A stretch of 64,000 bases of DNA from Gaetbulibacter saemankumensis DSM 17032 (GTDB lineage Bacteria; Bacteroidota; Bacteroidia; Flavobacteriales; Flavobacteriaceae): positions 116,998 to 180,997 of the forward strand of contig NZ_AUDV01000008.1 of the NCBI RefSeq assembly GCF_000425645.1, in the 5' to 3' direction. Positions 18,255 through 27,005 of the stretch are shown here, one piece after another; position 1 is the first letter of the stretch, and the number at the start of each line of letters is the position of its first letter. Under the pieces are notes generated by a model. It was given only the letters and a program-made list of their open reading frames with translations, had not been told where the DNA came from and searched no databases. The translations under genes were made by a program, and so were the position numbers.

Positions 18255-19949
18255 TTAAAATGTTTTTTCTATAATATCACTTGTCTTATACCCTATTTTA
18301 TGTGCCATAACAAACAGGATTTTACCTGTCTGAATTTTAATAGGCTCGACGTAAATCTCCCAATTATTAGTTAATGTTTCTTCACTATCTGCCCACTGAT
18401 AACCTATATTTGCTCCTTTGATTAAAGACATTAACTGGATTTTTTCATTAACTACTTGAACCTTTGGATCTTCTGTTTTTGGTTGATTACCATCAGGCCA
18501 AATTGTTTCCAGATAATCTTTTTCCAAGAGTTTACCTTTATCATTAGTGTCTTTAATCCATTGGTCTAATTCGGCATGCATTGTTTGAATTTGCTCCTGA
18601 TATTCTGGTTTATTAGCCAAATTATGAATCTCATCAGGATCGTTTACCAAATCGAAAAACTCAATAGAATCTTTCGTTTTCCGAAACCATTGTTTTTGAA
18701 TGTCATTCAAACTATCCTTATCACGCAAACGTAAAAGTTCTCTCATAATTGGCATGGTCTCTCGATACTTAACCGGTAAATAGTACGCTTGATTTAAATT
18801 ATAGTATTTAATAAGCTTGAAGTTCTTATTAAACACCGCACGTATCTTATCGGTTTCATTATCAAATCTATCAGCAGCTGCAAAAAGATATTGCCGCTCA
18901 TCAGCGTTGGCATGCTTACCTAACCAAGCTTTACCATCAACTTTTTCAGGTAATTCAATACCTAATAGCGACATCACGGTTGGTTTCAAGTCGATAAAAC
19001 TAAGTAATTGATCATCAATCTGCCCTGCAAATTGTTTATTAGGAAACCTTACTATCATAGGGACATGAATTCCTGATTGATAAACCGTTCGCTTTTGTCT
19101 TGGCAACGGTCCGCCATGATCTGTATACCAAAAAATGATGGTGTTTTCCAATTCTCCGGTTTGTTCTAATTCCTTTAGAATTTCACCTACACGATTATCC
19201 ATTTCAATAATGTTGGAATAATTACGCCTTATATCCTGTAAAGCTATTGGCGTATTAGGTAAGTATGGTGGCACTGGAACATTCAAATTCTCATCAACCA
19301 ATAAACTATCTTTAGCTTTTCGCCAAATCATGGATTCATGAGTATTATCTAAATTGAAAATAGCATAAAACGGTTGCCCCGGTTTTCTATTTTTATAATG
19401 CGCCTGAAAACTACTCTCATCCCAAGCAGCTATTTCACAGCGAAACTGATAATCTTCTTTAGGGTTATTTGAACAATAATAACCATGCTTTCTTAGATAA
19501 GTGCTCAACATATGCACGTTAGTCTCGGGTAACGCTTCATAAGCTAATCTTCCGTGCTTCGCATAATTTTCTAATGCCCTATCGGTGGTTGAAAATCTAA
19601 ACCAAGGTCCGGTACGCATATGCTGCGCACCGATTCTTGTTGGATACGTACCTGTGGCTATAGCGGCTCTACTTGGAGCACAAACTCCTGATGGTGAATA
19701 AAAATTTGTATAAACAATCCCCTCTTCAGCCAGTCGACTAATATTGGGTGTAACTACAGTAGAATCACCATAAGTTGGAATATAGGGACTTAAATCTTCC
19801 GCTACAATCCATAATATATTTGGTTTATCGGGAAGCTCTAATTTTGAATAATCGATAGCAGAACTACTATTCTCTAATTTTGCTTCAGACCTACAACTAA
19901 AAACAAATACTAAAATAAGTGCTCCATAAATTCGAATCAAATAATACAT
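18255..19949 (-). CDS. Sulfatase, family S1, lipoprotein
   Basis: A 564-residue type I sulfatase with a lipoprotein signal (Cys19). The formylglycine motif C-x-P-S-R is intact at Cys90-Arg94 (CAPSR), followed by AAIATGTYPTRIGAQHMR. Metal-site segments include WIVAEDLSPY and FWYTDHGGPLPRQK. The YPTRIGAQHMRT and HGGPLPR features resemble heparan N-sulfatase (SGSH)-like enzymes, so S1_8 is a guess. A formylglycine-generating enzyme is required and is not encoded in the window. It sits 13 bases after the GH43-like gene. Confidence 0.9.
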   Translation of the reverse strand: MYYLIRIYGALILVFVFSCRSEAKLENSSSAIDYSKLELPDKPNILWIVAEDLSPYIPTYGDSTVVTPNISRLAEEGIVYTNFYSPSGVCAPSRAAIATGTYPTRIGAQHMRTGPWFRFSTTDRALENYAKHGRLAYEALPETNVHMLSTYLRKHGYYCSNNPKEDYQFRCEIAAWDESSFQAHYKNRKPGQPFYAIFNLDNTHESMIWRKAKDSLLVDENLNVPVPPYLPNTPIALQDIRRNYSNIIEMDNRVGEILKELEQTGELENTIIFWYTDHGGPLPRQKRTVYQSGIHVPMIVRFPNKQFAGQIDDQLLSFIDLKPTVMSLLGIELPEKVDGKAWLGKHANADERQYLFAAADRFDNETDKIRAVFNKNFKLIKYYNLNQAYYLPVKYRETMPIMRELLRLRDKDSLNDIQKQWFRKTKDSIEFFDLVNDPDEIHNLANKPEYQEQIQTMHAELDQWIKDTNDKGKLLEKDYLETIWPDGNQPKTEDPKVQVVNEKIQLMSLIKGANIGYQWADSEETLTNNWEIYVEPIKIQTGKILFVMAHKIGYKTSDIIEKTF

Positions 19950-19962
19950 ATTATGTTATCAT

Positions 19963-21801
19963 TTATTCCACAAAAATAATTTCACTTTTCTCCGAAATAC
20001 CATTTTCATTAAACGATTCCACTTGCATATAATAAGACTGGTCTGTGGTAAGTGCACGTAACTCATAATTTGGTTCGTCGTACATCAGTGCTGATAAATT
20101 AAGTTTATCTTTTTCTATACCCCAGTAAATTACATAGCCCTGAGCTTTGTCATCGTTATCCCAGGTTAAATCGGCATTTCTTCTATCTTTTTGTCTCACG
20201 ACTTTAAAATTAGCAGGACTATCTGGAACAGCTTCATACCCATTTCCAAAAACTCTAAATTCTGAAATGGCTAAATATTTATTGGTACAATAGACATGAT
20301 TATATCTAACGTATCGGGCATCAACCGATTCATACAACTCTATATAACCATGAGGCATATCTCGAGTATTCTTAGAATAATCTGCGATGGTTTTCCAGTT
20401 TTCACCATCTACAGAAACCTCTATTGTAAACTGCTGTTTCAAATGATCTGGCCTTCCATAAATATCACTATTAAAATCCTGGAAATTAATCTGAATAGCT
20501 TTTACATTCATTTTCTTTTCCAGATCCATAGTTACATCTATCGTATCATCATTCACCGCCGATACCCAGTAAGACCGAATTTCTTCATCGTTAATTTTAT
20601 CAATTCCAAAATCGGTAATTTGGTCTAACATATATCCCTTTTCACTTTCATCTACAACGTTAATGTCCTTTTCAACCAAAGGTGAATTTGTAGTAACTAG
20701 TTTATTATAAGATAAGAGCATCCAACCGGTAAACCGTTCTTTGTGTAAATCTACTTCGGTATCTGGTAAGTAATGTGGATAATCACCATAAGCAGTATTT
20801 ACATACATTTGTCCGTTTTCTTCAAAGCCCGCAGGATACATACCTATACGTCGTTCAAACTTAAAGTTTACAGAAATTGCCATAGTTGAATAATGCCAGT
20901 AATTACCATGATTGTCTTTCACCGTACTACCATGACCCGATCCTTTCAGGAAACCACCTGGTTTATACGAAATCGGGTTATAAGGGGCATACTCAAATGG
21001 TCCTAATGGACTCTTACTCGTGTAAACACCATCGGCATAAACATTCCATTGTGTCCCTGGGGCACCGTATTCCAAATAATAGGTGTCACCGTGTTTCATC
21101 ATCCAAGGACCTTCAATATATGGATCTAGATCGGATTTATGATCTTGCCCAAAACGCTCCCACCCATTTTTTTCCGGCTCCAAATTGAATAAATCAACTT
21201 GTTCTCCAATGGGCACGTAATAATTATCAGGATCTAATTCGACACCATGTATAGGCCAGCGATTAGAAGACTCTTCATATAAATAAACTCGATTATCATC
21301 ATTTACAAAAATATCTGGGTCCTGAATACCTCCCGGAGGATTTAAAACGGCATAATTAGTCTGCCAATCACCGAGTTCAGGATTATCTGTTTCTAATATA
21401 GGTCCTCTACCGGAAGGATCACCATAGACTAAAACTTTACCATTTCTTACAGCCGCTGCGGGAGCATTACACCCTGAAAAATACCAGGACTGTGGTTTAA
21501 TAAATTTCCAGTTTAACATATCGTCTGAAGCCCAATAACCATGAGATCGTGTAACAAACATGTAATACCGGCCATTAAAATTTATAACGGCCGGATCGGC
21601 TCCCGAACGGTAAGACACCTTATTCTTCGCTCGATAATGCGACATATATGAATAATCAATATCTATTGGATTGCAATAGGTCGTGAAGTTTCTTTTAGAG
21701 GTTTTTGTATTTAAAACAGTACTTTCCAAATTATCATTTTTCTTTGCATTATCGCAAGACAACCCCAATAATAAGACCCCTAAAATTATATATATTTTCA
21801 T
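19963..21801 (-). CDS. GH43-like glycosidase with F5/8C (CBM32-like) and FN3 domains
   Basis: A 612-residue lipoprotein (signal to Cys16). The N-terminal five-bladed propeller (about 40-380) shows the GH43 triad: Asp69 in SGADPAV, an Asp in QDPDIF (161 or 163) and Glu230 in IEGPWMM. Then comes a discoidin-type F5/8C domain (about 400-515) and a fibronectin type III domain (about 520-612). GH43 members remove arabinose, xylose or galactose residues; the specificity cannot be read here, and a relative such as GH117 cannot be excluded. It is sandwiched between two sulfatase genes with no gap upstream, so it probably acts on a desulfated side chain. Confidence 0.82.
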   Translation of the reverse strand: MKIYIILGVLLLGLSCDNAKKNDNLESTVLNTKTSKRNFTTYCNPIDIDYSYMSHYRAKNKVSYRSGADPAVINFNGRYYMFVTRSHGYWASDDMLNWKFIKPQSWYFSGCNAPAAAVRNGKVLVYGDPSGRGPILETDNPELGDWQTNYAVLNPPGGIQDPDIFVNDDNRVYLYEESSNRWPIHGVELDPDNYYVPIGEQVDLFNLEPEKNGWERFGQDHKSDLDPYIEGPWMMKHGDTYYLEYGAPGTQWNVYADGVYTSKSPLGPFEYAPYNPISYKPGGFLKGSGHGSTVKDNHGNYWHYSTMAISVNFKFERRIGMYPAGFEENGQMYVNTAYGDYPHYLPDTEVDLHKERFTGWMLLSYNKLVTTNSPLVEKDINVVDESEKGYMLDQITDFGIDKINDEEIRSYWVSAVNDDTIDVTMDLEKKMNVKAIQINFQDFNSDIYGRPDHLKQQFTIEVSVDGENWKTIADYSKNTRDMPHGYIELYESVDARYVRYNHVYCTNKYLAISEFRVFGNGYEAVPDSPANFKVVRQKDRRNADLTWDNDDKAQGYVIYWGIEKDKLNLSALMYDEPNYELRALTTDQSYYMQVESFNENGISEKSEIIFVE

Positions 21802-23502
21802 TTATTTACTATTTTGGTTTAATTGCGTATCCGTGTCTGTAACAGGATCATATGAAGTGCCATAGCCTCGCAATCGTTCAAACATTTTATAAGCATTTTC
21901 AACGCGTTTTTTTGGAGCACGCTCCGATTCGTCGTTAGTAACCTGATACTGCTCCTTTAATTCCAAAAGTTTGGCTTTCAACTCCGCTTCAATAGTATCG
22001 TACTCTGGATTATCTATTTGGTTATGAATTTCATCTGGGTCTTCCTCTAAATCATATAATTCCCAGGTATCAATATCATCATAAAAATGCATTAATTTAT
22101 AACGCTTAGTGCGCACACCGTAATGCTTTTTCACCATATGAAATGCCGGATAATCGTAATAGTGATAATAAACAGCATCTCTAAAATCCTCATCGCTTAT
22201 GGTTCCCTCTAACAAAGGACGCAGCGATTTTCCTTGCATATCCTCAGGAATTTCAACCCCAGCATAATCCAAAAAGGTTTCTGCAAAATCTAAATTTTGA
22301 GTTAAGGCTGTAATTTCACCTCCTGGTTTTATAGCTCCAGGATATTTCATAACCATTGGCATAGCTAAAGATTCTTCATACATATAACGTTTATCAAACC
22401 AACCTTTTTCTCCTAGATAAAACCCTTGATCAGTGGTGTAGATGACAATCGTATTTTCTGCCAGACCACTTTCTTCTAAATAATTAAGAAGGCGTCCTAC
22501 TCCCTCATCAACCGATGCGATTGTAGCCAAGTAATCCTGTAAATAACGCTGCCCTTTCCATTCCGCCAACGCTCTACCTGATAAATTCATATCATGAAAG
22601 GCATCATTTTTAGGTTGATAAGCCGCATCCCATGTTGCACGTTGTTCAGCTGACATTCTATCGAAATCGGAAGTCCATGGATTATGTGCCAGTTCATTAC
22701 TTCCCTTTTCCTTAGTCATTTTCAGATCATGACCTTCGTACATATCCTGATAAATGGTCATTAATTGCGACTCGGAGGCTAAAGACCCTTTATGATCTGT
22801 AAAATAGGTTTCAGGTAGCGGAAACTTAACATCATCAAATTTATTTACATGTCGTAAGGCTGGCATCCAGTTTCTATGCGGTGCTTTATGATGTAACATA
22901 ACCATAAATGGCTTTCCGCTTTCTCCTTGTTCTTTTATATATGCCAATCCTTCGTCTGTAATAATATCGGTAGCATATCCTGAAATTCGGGTCGTATCAA
23001 CTTTTTTAGTCGTTTCATTTACCGAAATAAAATCTGGATTGTAATAATTACCCTGATCGGTTAAAATATTCCAGTAATCAAAGCCTTGTGGTAAACCATG
23101 CAAATGCCATTTTCCAATAACCGCGGTATTATAACCTGCCTTTTGTAATAATTTAGGAAAAGTTTGTTGCCCGGCATCGAACACATCACCATTCATACGA
23201 AAACCATTTTCATGACTAAATTTCCCTGTTAATACCACAGCCCGACTCGGTCCACAAATGGAGTTAGTACAAAAGTTATTTCTGAATATGACCCCTTCAT
23301 CGGCAATTCTATCAATGTTAGGTGTAGGCGCTAATTTACTCACCGGATGCCCGTAGGCACTGATAGCTTGTTCTGCATGATCATCCGCCATGATATATAC
23401 AATATTTGGGCGTTTAATCTCACTAACTTCCTTTTCTGCCACTTTCTGTTTGCAAGATTGAAACACAACCGCCATACAAACCAGATAATTTAATAATCTC
23501 AT
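21802..23502 (-). CDS. Sulfatase, family S1 (S1_11-like), lipoprotein
   Basis: A 566-residue sulfatase with a lipoprotein signal (Cys17). The formylglycine motif is CGPSR (Cys83-Arg87) in NSICGPSRAVVLTGKFSHENG. The segments HKAPHRNWMPA, YTTDQGFYLGEKGWFDKR and the C-terminal YELYDLEEDPDEIHN fit the S1 families that include GlcNAc-6-O-sulfatases (S1_11). Substrate therefore may be a 6-sulfated hexose or hexosamine, at family level only. Its start overlaps the stop of the upstream hydrolase gene (ATGA). Confidence 0.9.
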   Translation of the reverse strand: MRLLNYLVCMAVVFQSCKQKVAEKEVSEIKRPNIVYIMADDHAEQAISAYGHPVSKLAPTPNIDRIADEGVIFRNNFCTNSICGPSRAVVLTGKFSHENGFRMNGDVFDAGQQTFPKLLQKAGYNTAVIGKWHLHGLPQGFDYWNILTDQGNYYNPDFISVNETTKKVDTTRISGYATDIITDEGLAYIKEQGESGKPFMVMLHHKAPHRNWMPALRHVNKFDDVKFPLPETYFTDHKGSLASESQLMTIYQDMYEGHDLKMTKEKGSNELAHNPWTSDFDRMSAEQRATWDAAYQPKNDAFHDMNLSGRALAEWKGQRYLQDYLATIASVDEGVGRLLNYLEESGLAENTIVIYTTDQGFYLGEKGWFDKRYMYEESLAMPMVMKYPGAIKPGGEITALTQNLDFAETFLDYAGVEIPEDMQGKSLRPLLEGTISDEDFRDAVYYHYYDYPAFHMVKKHYGVRTKRYKLMHFYDDIDTWELYDLEEDPDEIHNQIDNPEYDTIEAELKAKLLELKEQYQVTNDESERAPKKRVENAYKMFERLRGYGTSYDPVTDTDTQLNQNSK

Positions 23503-24386
23503 GGTATTTTTGTTTTTATAATTTTAGTTTGAATGATTTCTTTTTTAATAATCGTTTTTTCAAAAAATTGAAATATTACATCCAAATCCTGAAAAGGAAT
23601 TGCAGATATTTCATGCCGCGCTCCTTTTACAATATTGAAATAATAAGAGGTTTCTAAACCGTCGAGTTTCTCGGCAATAATTTTTGATCCATCAAGTAGG
23701 AGATAACCAGGCATGTCCACACTACATTGGTGGTGAGGCTCAGATTCAAAAGGCACCAAATTGTCTTCGGTACCATGATATAATACAGCTGGTATCACAT
23801 TCCGTGCGGTTATATATTCAGCATTTACAACAGCTCCGGCCGCTGTAAAAATTCCCGCAAATTTTACATCTTGATACTTCTCTAAATCGTCGATAAAATA
23901 TTCCCGCATAAATACGGCGTTTAATGTTGCTTCTGCCCCGGCACTACTTCCTCCTGCTATGATATAATCGGTATCAATATGTAACTTTTTCGAATGATTT
24001 ACTAAATAAGCAGCTGCATCTAAATAGTCTATCGCCGCCTGTTTAAAAGTTTCCATCTTATCTTCTTTGGGACAATTACAACCAAAACCGCTTTCGGTGT
24101 CCTTTCGTAACAAACGATATGAAATAGAAACACCTATATAACCATTCTTCGCTGCATATTTGCACAAGGCCGCATCGTCTCTATAATCTCTGGACCCTCC
24201 CGAAAAACCACCGCCATGCATCCAAAGCAACACAGGAAGTTTTTGATTCTTTTTTATCTTTCTTGGGGTATAAACATCTAATTTAAGTGTATCTATTCCC
24301 TTAACAGCATAAGTATATGTCGCTTTTTTTTGAGCTGATACAATTACAAACAGCAAAAGAAAAAATAAGCATGTTAGTCTTTTCAT
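23499..24386 (-). CDS. Secreted alpha/beta hydrolase (esterase-like)
   Basis: A 295-residue secreted enzyme with a signal peptide ending near VSA-Q. HGGGFSGGSRDYRDD provides the oxyanion-hole HGGG of the hormone-sensitive-lipase/BD-FAE type, and the nucleophile is Ser148 in GSSAG; YHGTEDNLVPF carries the acid and GARHEIS the histidine. It probably removes an acyl ester from a sugar. It lies in a tight minus-strand run, abutting the GH2 gene upstream and overlapping the sulfatase gene downstream by 4 bases. Confidence 0.83.
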   Translation of the reverse strand: MKRLTCLFFLLLFVIVSAQKKATYTYAVKGIDTLKLDVYTPRKIKKNQKLPVLLWMHGGGFSGGSRDYRDDAALCKYAAKNGYIGVSISYRLLRKDTESGFGCNCPKEDKMETFKQAAIDYLDAAAYLVNHSKKLHIDTDYIIAGGSSAGAEATLNAVFMREYFIDDLEKYQDVKFAGIFTAAGAVVNAEYITARNVIPAVLYHGTEDNLVPFESEPHHQCSVDMPGYLLLDGSKIIAEKLDGLETSYYFNIVKGARHEISAIPFQDLDVIFQFFEKTIIKKEIIQTKIIKTKIP

Positions 24387-27005
24387 TTAATCTATTTTCT
24401 CTATTAAAACACCACTTAATACAGGCTTACCTTCAACAGATTTTAAATACACATTTAAACCGTCTCCATTTTGAACGGTTATTGTTGAGGACAACTCAAC
24501 ACCATACTTCTCAGGATATTGCTCAGCTAAATTAAACTGATCTTCTACGAGAATAGAATTCAGGTATACATTAAAAACACGTTGTTTTTTTAAAATTGTT
24601 TCATCATCACCTTTCGATAAATTATAAATATTCTCGGTAGATTTAATTTGAGGTTCCACAAAATACAAATGCACTCTATATTGTCCGTTAGGCAAGTCTA
24701 CTTTATACTTAGTGCACCCCTCCAACATGGTTTGAAACAAAGGCTCTGAATTGGAATTCCTAATATTATGGGGAATACCTTGATGATTATTCGGATTCAA
24801 TTTAAACATTTCTCCGTCCATATAACCAAACCATCCTTTTATATACGGCTGATCCGGAACAAACGTAATATTCCGCTCTTCATCTGAAAAATTAAAATGA
24901 GACCCCACATTAATACCCAAACGATTAAACTGTTTGAAATCTAAAGCAGAAATTTTATTTACCTCAACTATCTTTTCATCAGATACGTTACCGGATATCA
25001 CTTTAATGGTGTTCTTCCCATTTTTAAATGGCACATTCATGCTTGCAAAGCCATTTTCGAAGCTTAACTCCTGTAGCTTATTATTATTCAAATAAACGTC
25101 CCCTTTTGGCTGATTCGAATATAGTTGTACAGGGTAAGTGCTTTCATCTATTAAAGTCAATCCGGACAAATGGGTTGTTGCCACATGTACGAATGGATGT
25201 TTCTTATCTAAAACCGATTTGTACCAATAGTAAATGTCTTTTGGCGTACGATCATATTGTACCAACCCTTTTTGATTCACATACGGAATAGCATCGCCAC
25301 GAAACTCAGAACCGAAGTCTGAAAAATTCCAGGCCGTCATTCCTGTCATGTAAGGTCTATCGGTAATTTGTTTGTAATACGACTGATGCAATTTCGCCTG
25401 GTAATCAGTGGAAAAATCAAATTTCTTTGGTGTTTTCGTATAGATGCGAACATCAGCTCCAGGACCATATTCTGAAAGCAACAAGGAACGATTCGGATAC
25501 TTTGACTGTTGCTCATCAAGAAAGATACCTAAATCTTCAATCCCCTTATCATACCATCCAAAATATAAATTCCACCCTAAAACCATCGGCAAATTGGCGA
25601 TACCTGTTTCGTTATAAATATCGTTTAAATGACAAGCCATGACCGTAAGATGGTTTGGCGCTAATGTTCTTGTAAGTGTCTCTAATTGATTAGCTAAATC
25701 CATCGTGGTTACTTTTAAATCTTCTTTCACTTCTGCAGTTGATTTGTTATCAAAAGCTAATCTCAAAAAGATTTCATTCATATAACCAAACATTACCACC
25801 GACGGATAATTATAATACTGTTTAATATGCTCTTTCTGCATATTTATACTAACATCGAAAAAGGTTTTAGAATTAGTAACCTTATTCACTATAGGGATTT
25901 CGGTCCAAACAATAATTCCAAGTTTATCACAGAGATCATATAATTCACGACGATGCGGATAATGAGCAAATCGAATCACGTTGGCGCCCATATTTTTTAT
26001 GATTTCGATATCTTTTTTCTGAATATCTAAGGGCACCGCATTACCATAATCTTTATAATCCTGATGACGGTTCACTCCAATTAACTTGATCGGTTCTCCG
26101 TTTAAATAGAATCCTTTTTCAGAATCTAATGACGCCCATCTGAATCCAATATTCGCCGACTTAACTTCTAACAAATTACCATGAACATCTGTAAATTCAA
26201 TTTTAAGTTTGTACAAATAAGGACTGTCTGGCGACCATAAATGTGGATCGTAAATAAGTGGTAATTTAATTACAAACTCATTCGATGTATCGGAGAATAA
26301 TTTTAATTCCTCCTTTCGGGATTTTACCAGATTTCCTTCTGCGTCAAATAAGTTTAACTTCAAATTTGTACTAACATCAATAGAATCTACATTATTCAAA
26401 ATGGCTGCTACCTCAACACCTGCTTTTTCTTTGGATACATCATAATAGTTTACGTAAAAACCATCTGAAGCATAATCAGAAACATCGAAATGCTGTTTGG
26501 GTAAAGTCAACAATTCTACATCACGATATATACCTCCATAAAAAGTAAAATCGGCATCAAGTGGTGGAATATCTAAATTATGAGAATTATCAACTGTAAC
26601 CTCTATGAGGTTAAATTCATTAAAATTTATGTAAGAAGTAATATCGAAATTAAACGCTGTATAGCCTCCCTTATGATTTCCAACTTCCTTTCCGTTAACA
26701 AAAACCGTCGCCTCCTGATTAACGGCATTAAATTTTAAATAATGAATTTTATTGTTTTCTTCGGAAGCAATAAATAGTTGTTTTCTGTAATAACCCAACC
26801 CTCTGCGGTATCCAGGTGTATCATCAAAAGCATCTTTTAAATTCCATGTATGTGGAATATTTACCGTTTGCCATGACGTTTTATCTTCGGAATATTGCCA
26901 ACCGGAATTAATTATTTTGTGCTGAGCATTTAAGTCCAACCCCCATATACTCAACACAAAACAGATAACTAAATTCCAGTTCAATATGTTTTTAAACTTA
27001 ATCAT
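24387..27005 (-). CDS. Glycoside hydrolase family 2 with C-terminal malectin-like domain
   Basis: An 872-residue secreted enzyme (signal to about residue 27). It has the GH2 sugar-binding domain (WQTVNIPHTWN to YGGIYRDVELL), an immunoglobulin-like domain, and the TIM barrel with LIGVNRHQDY, acid/base Glu411 in GYMNEIF and nucleophile Glu512 in LLLSEYGPG. The C-terminal part (about 705-870), with FVEPQI and VFNVYLNS, resembles malectin domains that bind glucose-type disaccharides. GH2 includes beta-galactosidase, glucuronidase and mannosidase; which applies is not readable. Its start overlaps the GH3 stop by 8 bases. Confidence 0.9.
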   Translation of the reverse strand: MIKFKNILNWNLVICFVLSIWGLDLNAQHKIINSGWQYSEDKTSWQTVNIPHTWNLKDAFDDTPGYRRGLGYYRKQLFIASEENNKIHYLKFNAVNQEATVFVNGKEVGNHKGGYTAFNFDITSYINFNEFNLIEVTVDNSHNLDIPPLDADFTFYGGIYRDVELLTLPKQHFDVSDYASDGFYVNYYDVSKEKAGVEVAAILNNVDSIDVSTNLKLNLFDAEGNLVKSRKEELKLFSDTSNEFVIKLPLIYDPHLWSPDSPYLYKLKIEFTDVHGNLLEVKSANIGFRWASLDSEKGFYLNGEPIKLIGVNRHQDYKDYGNAVPLDIQKKDIEIIKNMGANVIRFAHYPHRRELYDLCDKLGIIVWTEIPIVNKVTNSKTFFDVSINMQKEHIKQYYNYPSVVMFGYMNEIFLRLAFDNKSTAEVKEDLKVTTMDLANQLETLTRTLAPNHLTVMACHLNDIYNETGIANLPMVLGWNLYFGWYDKGIEDLGIFLDEQQSKYPNRSLLLSEYGPGADVRIYTKTPKKFDFSTDYQAKLHQSYYKQITDRPYMTGMTAWNFSDFGSEFRGDAIPYVNQKGLVQYDRTPKDIYYWYKSVLDKKHPFVHVATTHLSGLTLIDESTYPVQLYSNQPKGDVYLNNNKLQELSFENGFASMNVPFKNGKNTIKVISGNVSDEKIVEVNKISALDFKQFNRLGINVGSHFNFSDEERNITFVPDQPYIKGWFGYMDGEMFKLNPNNHQGIPHNIRNSNSEPLFQTMLEGCTKYKVDLPNGQYRVHLYFVEPQIKSTENIYNLSKGDDETILKKQRVFNVYLNSILVEDQFNLAEQYPEKYGVELSSTITVQNGDGLNVYLKSVEGKPVLSGVLIEKID

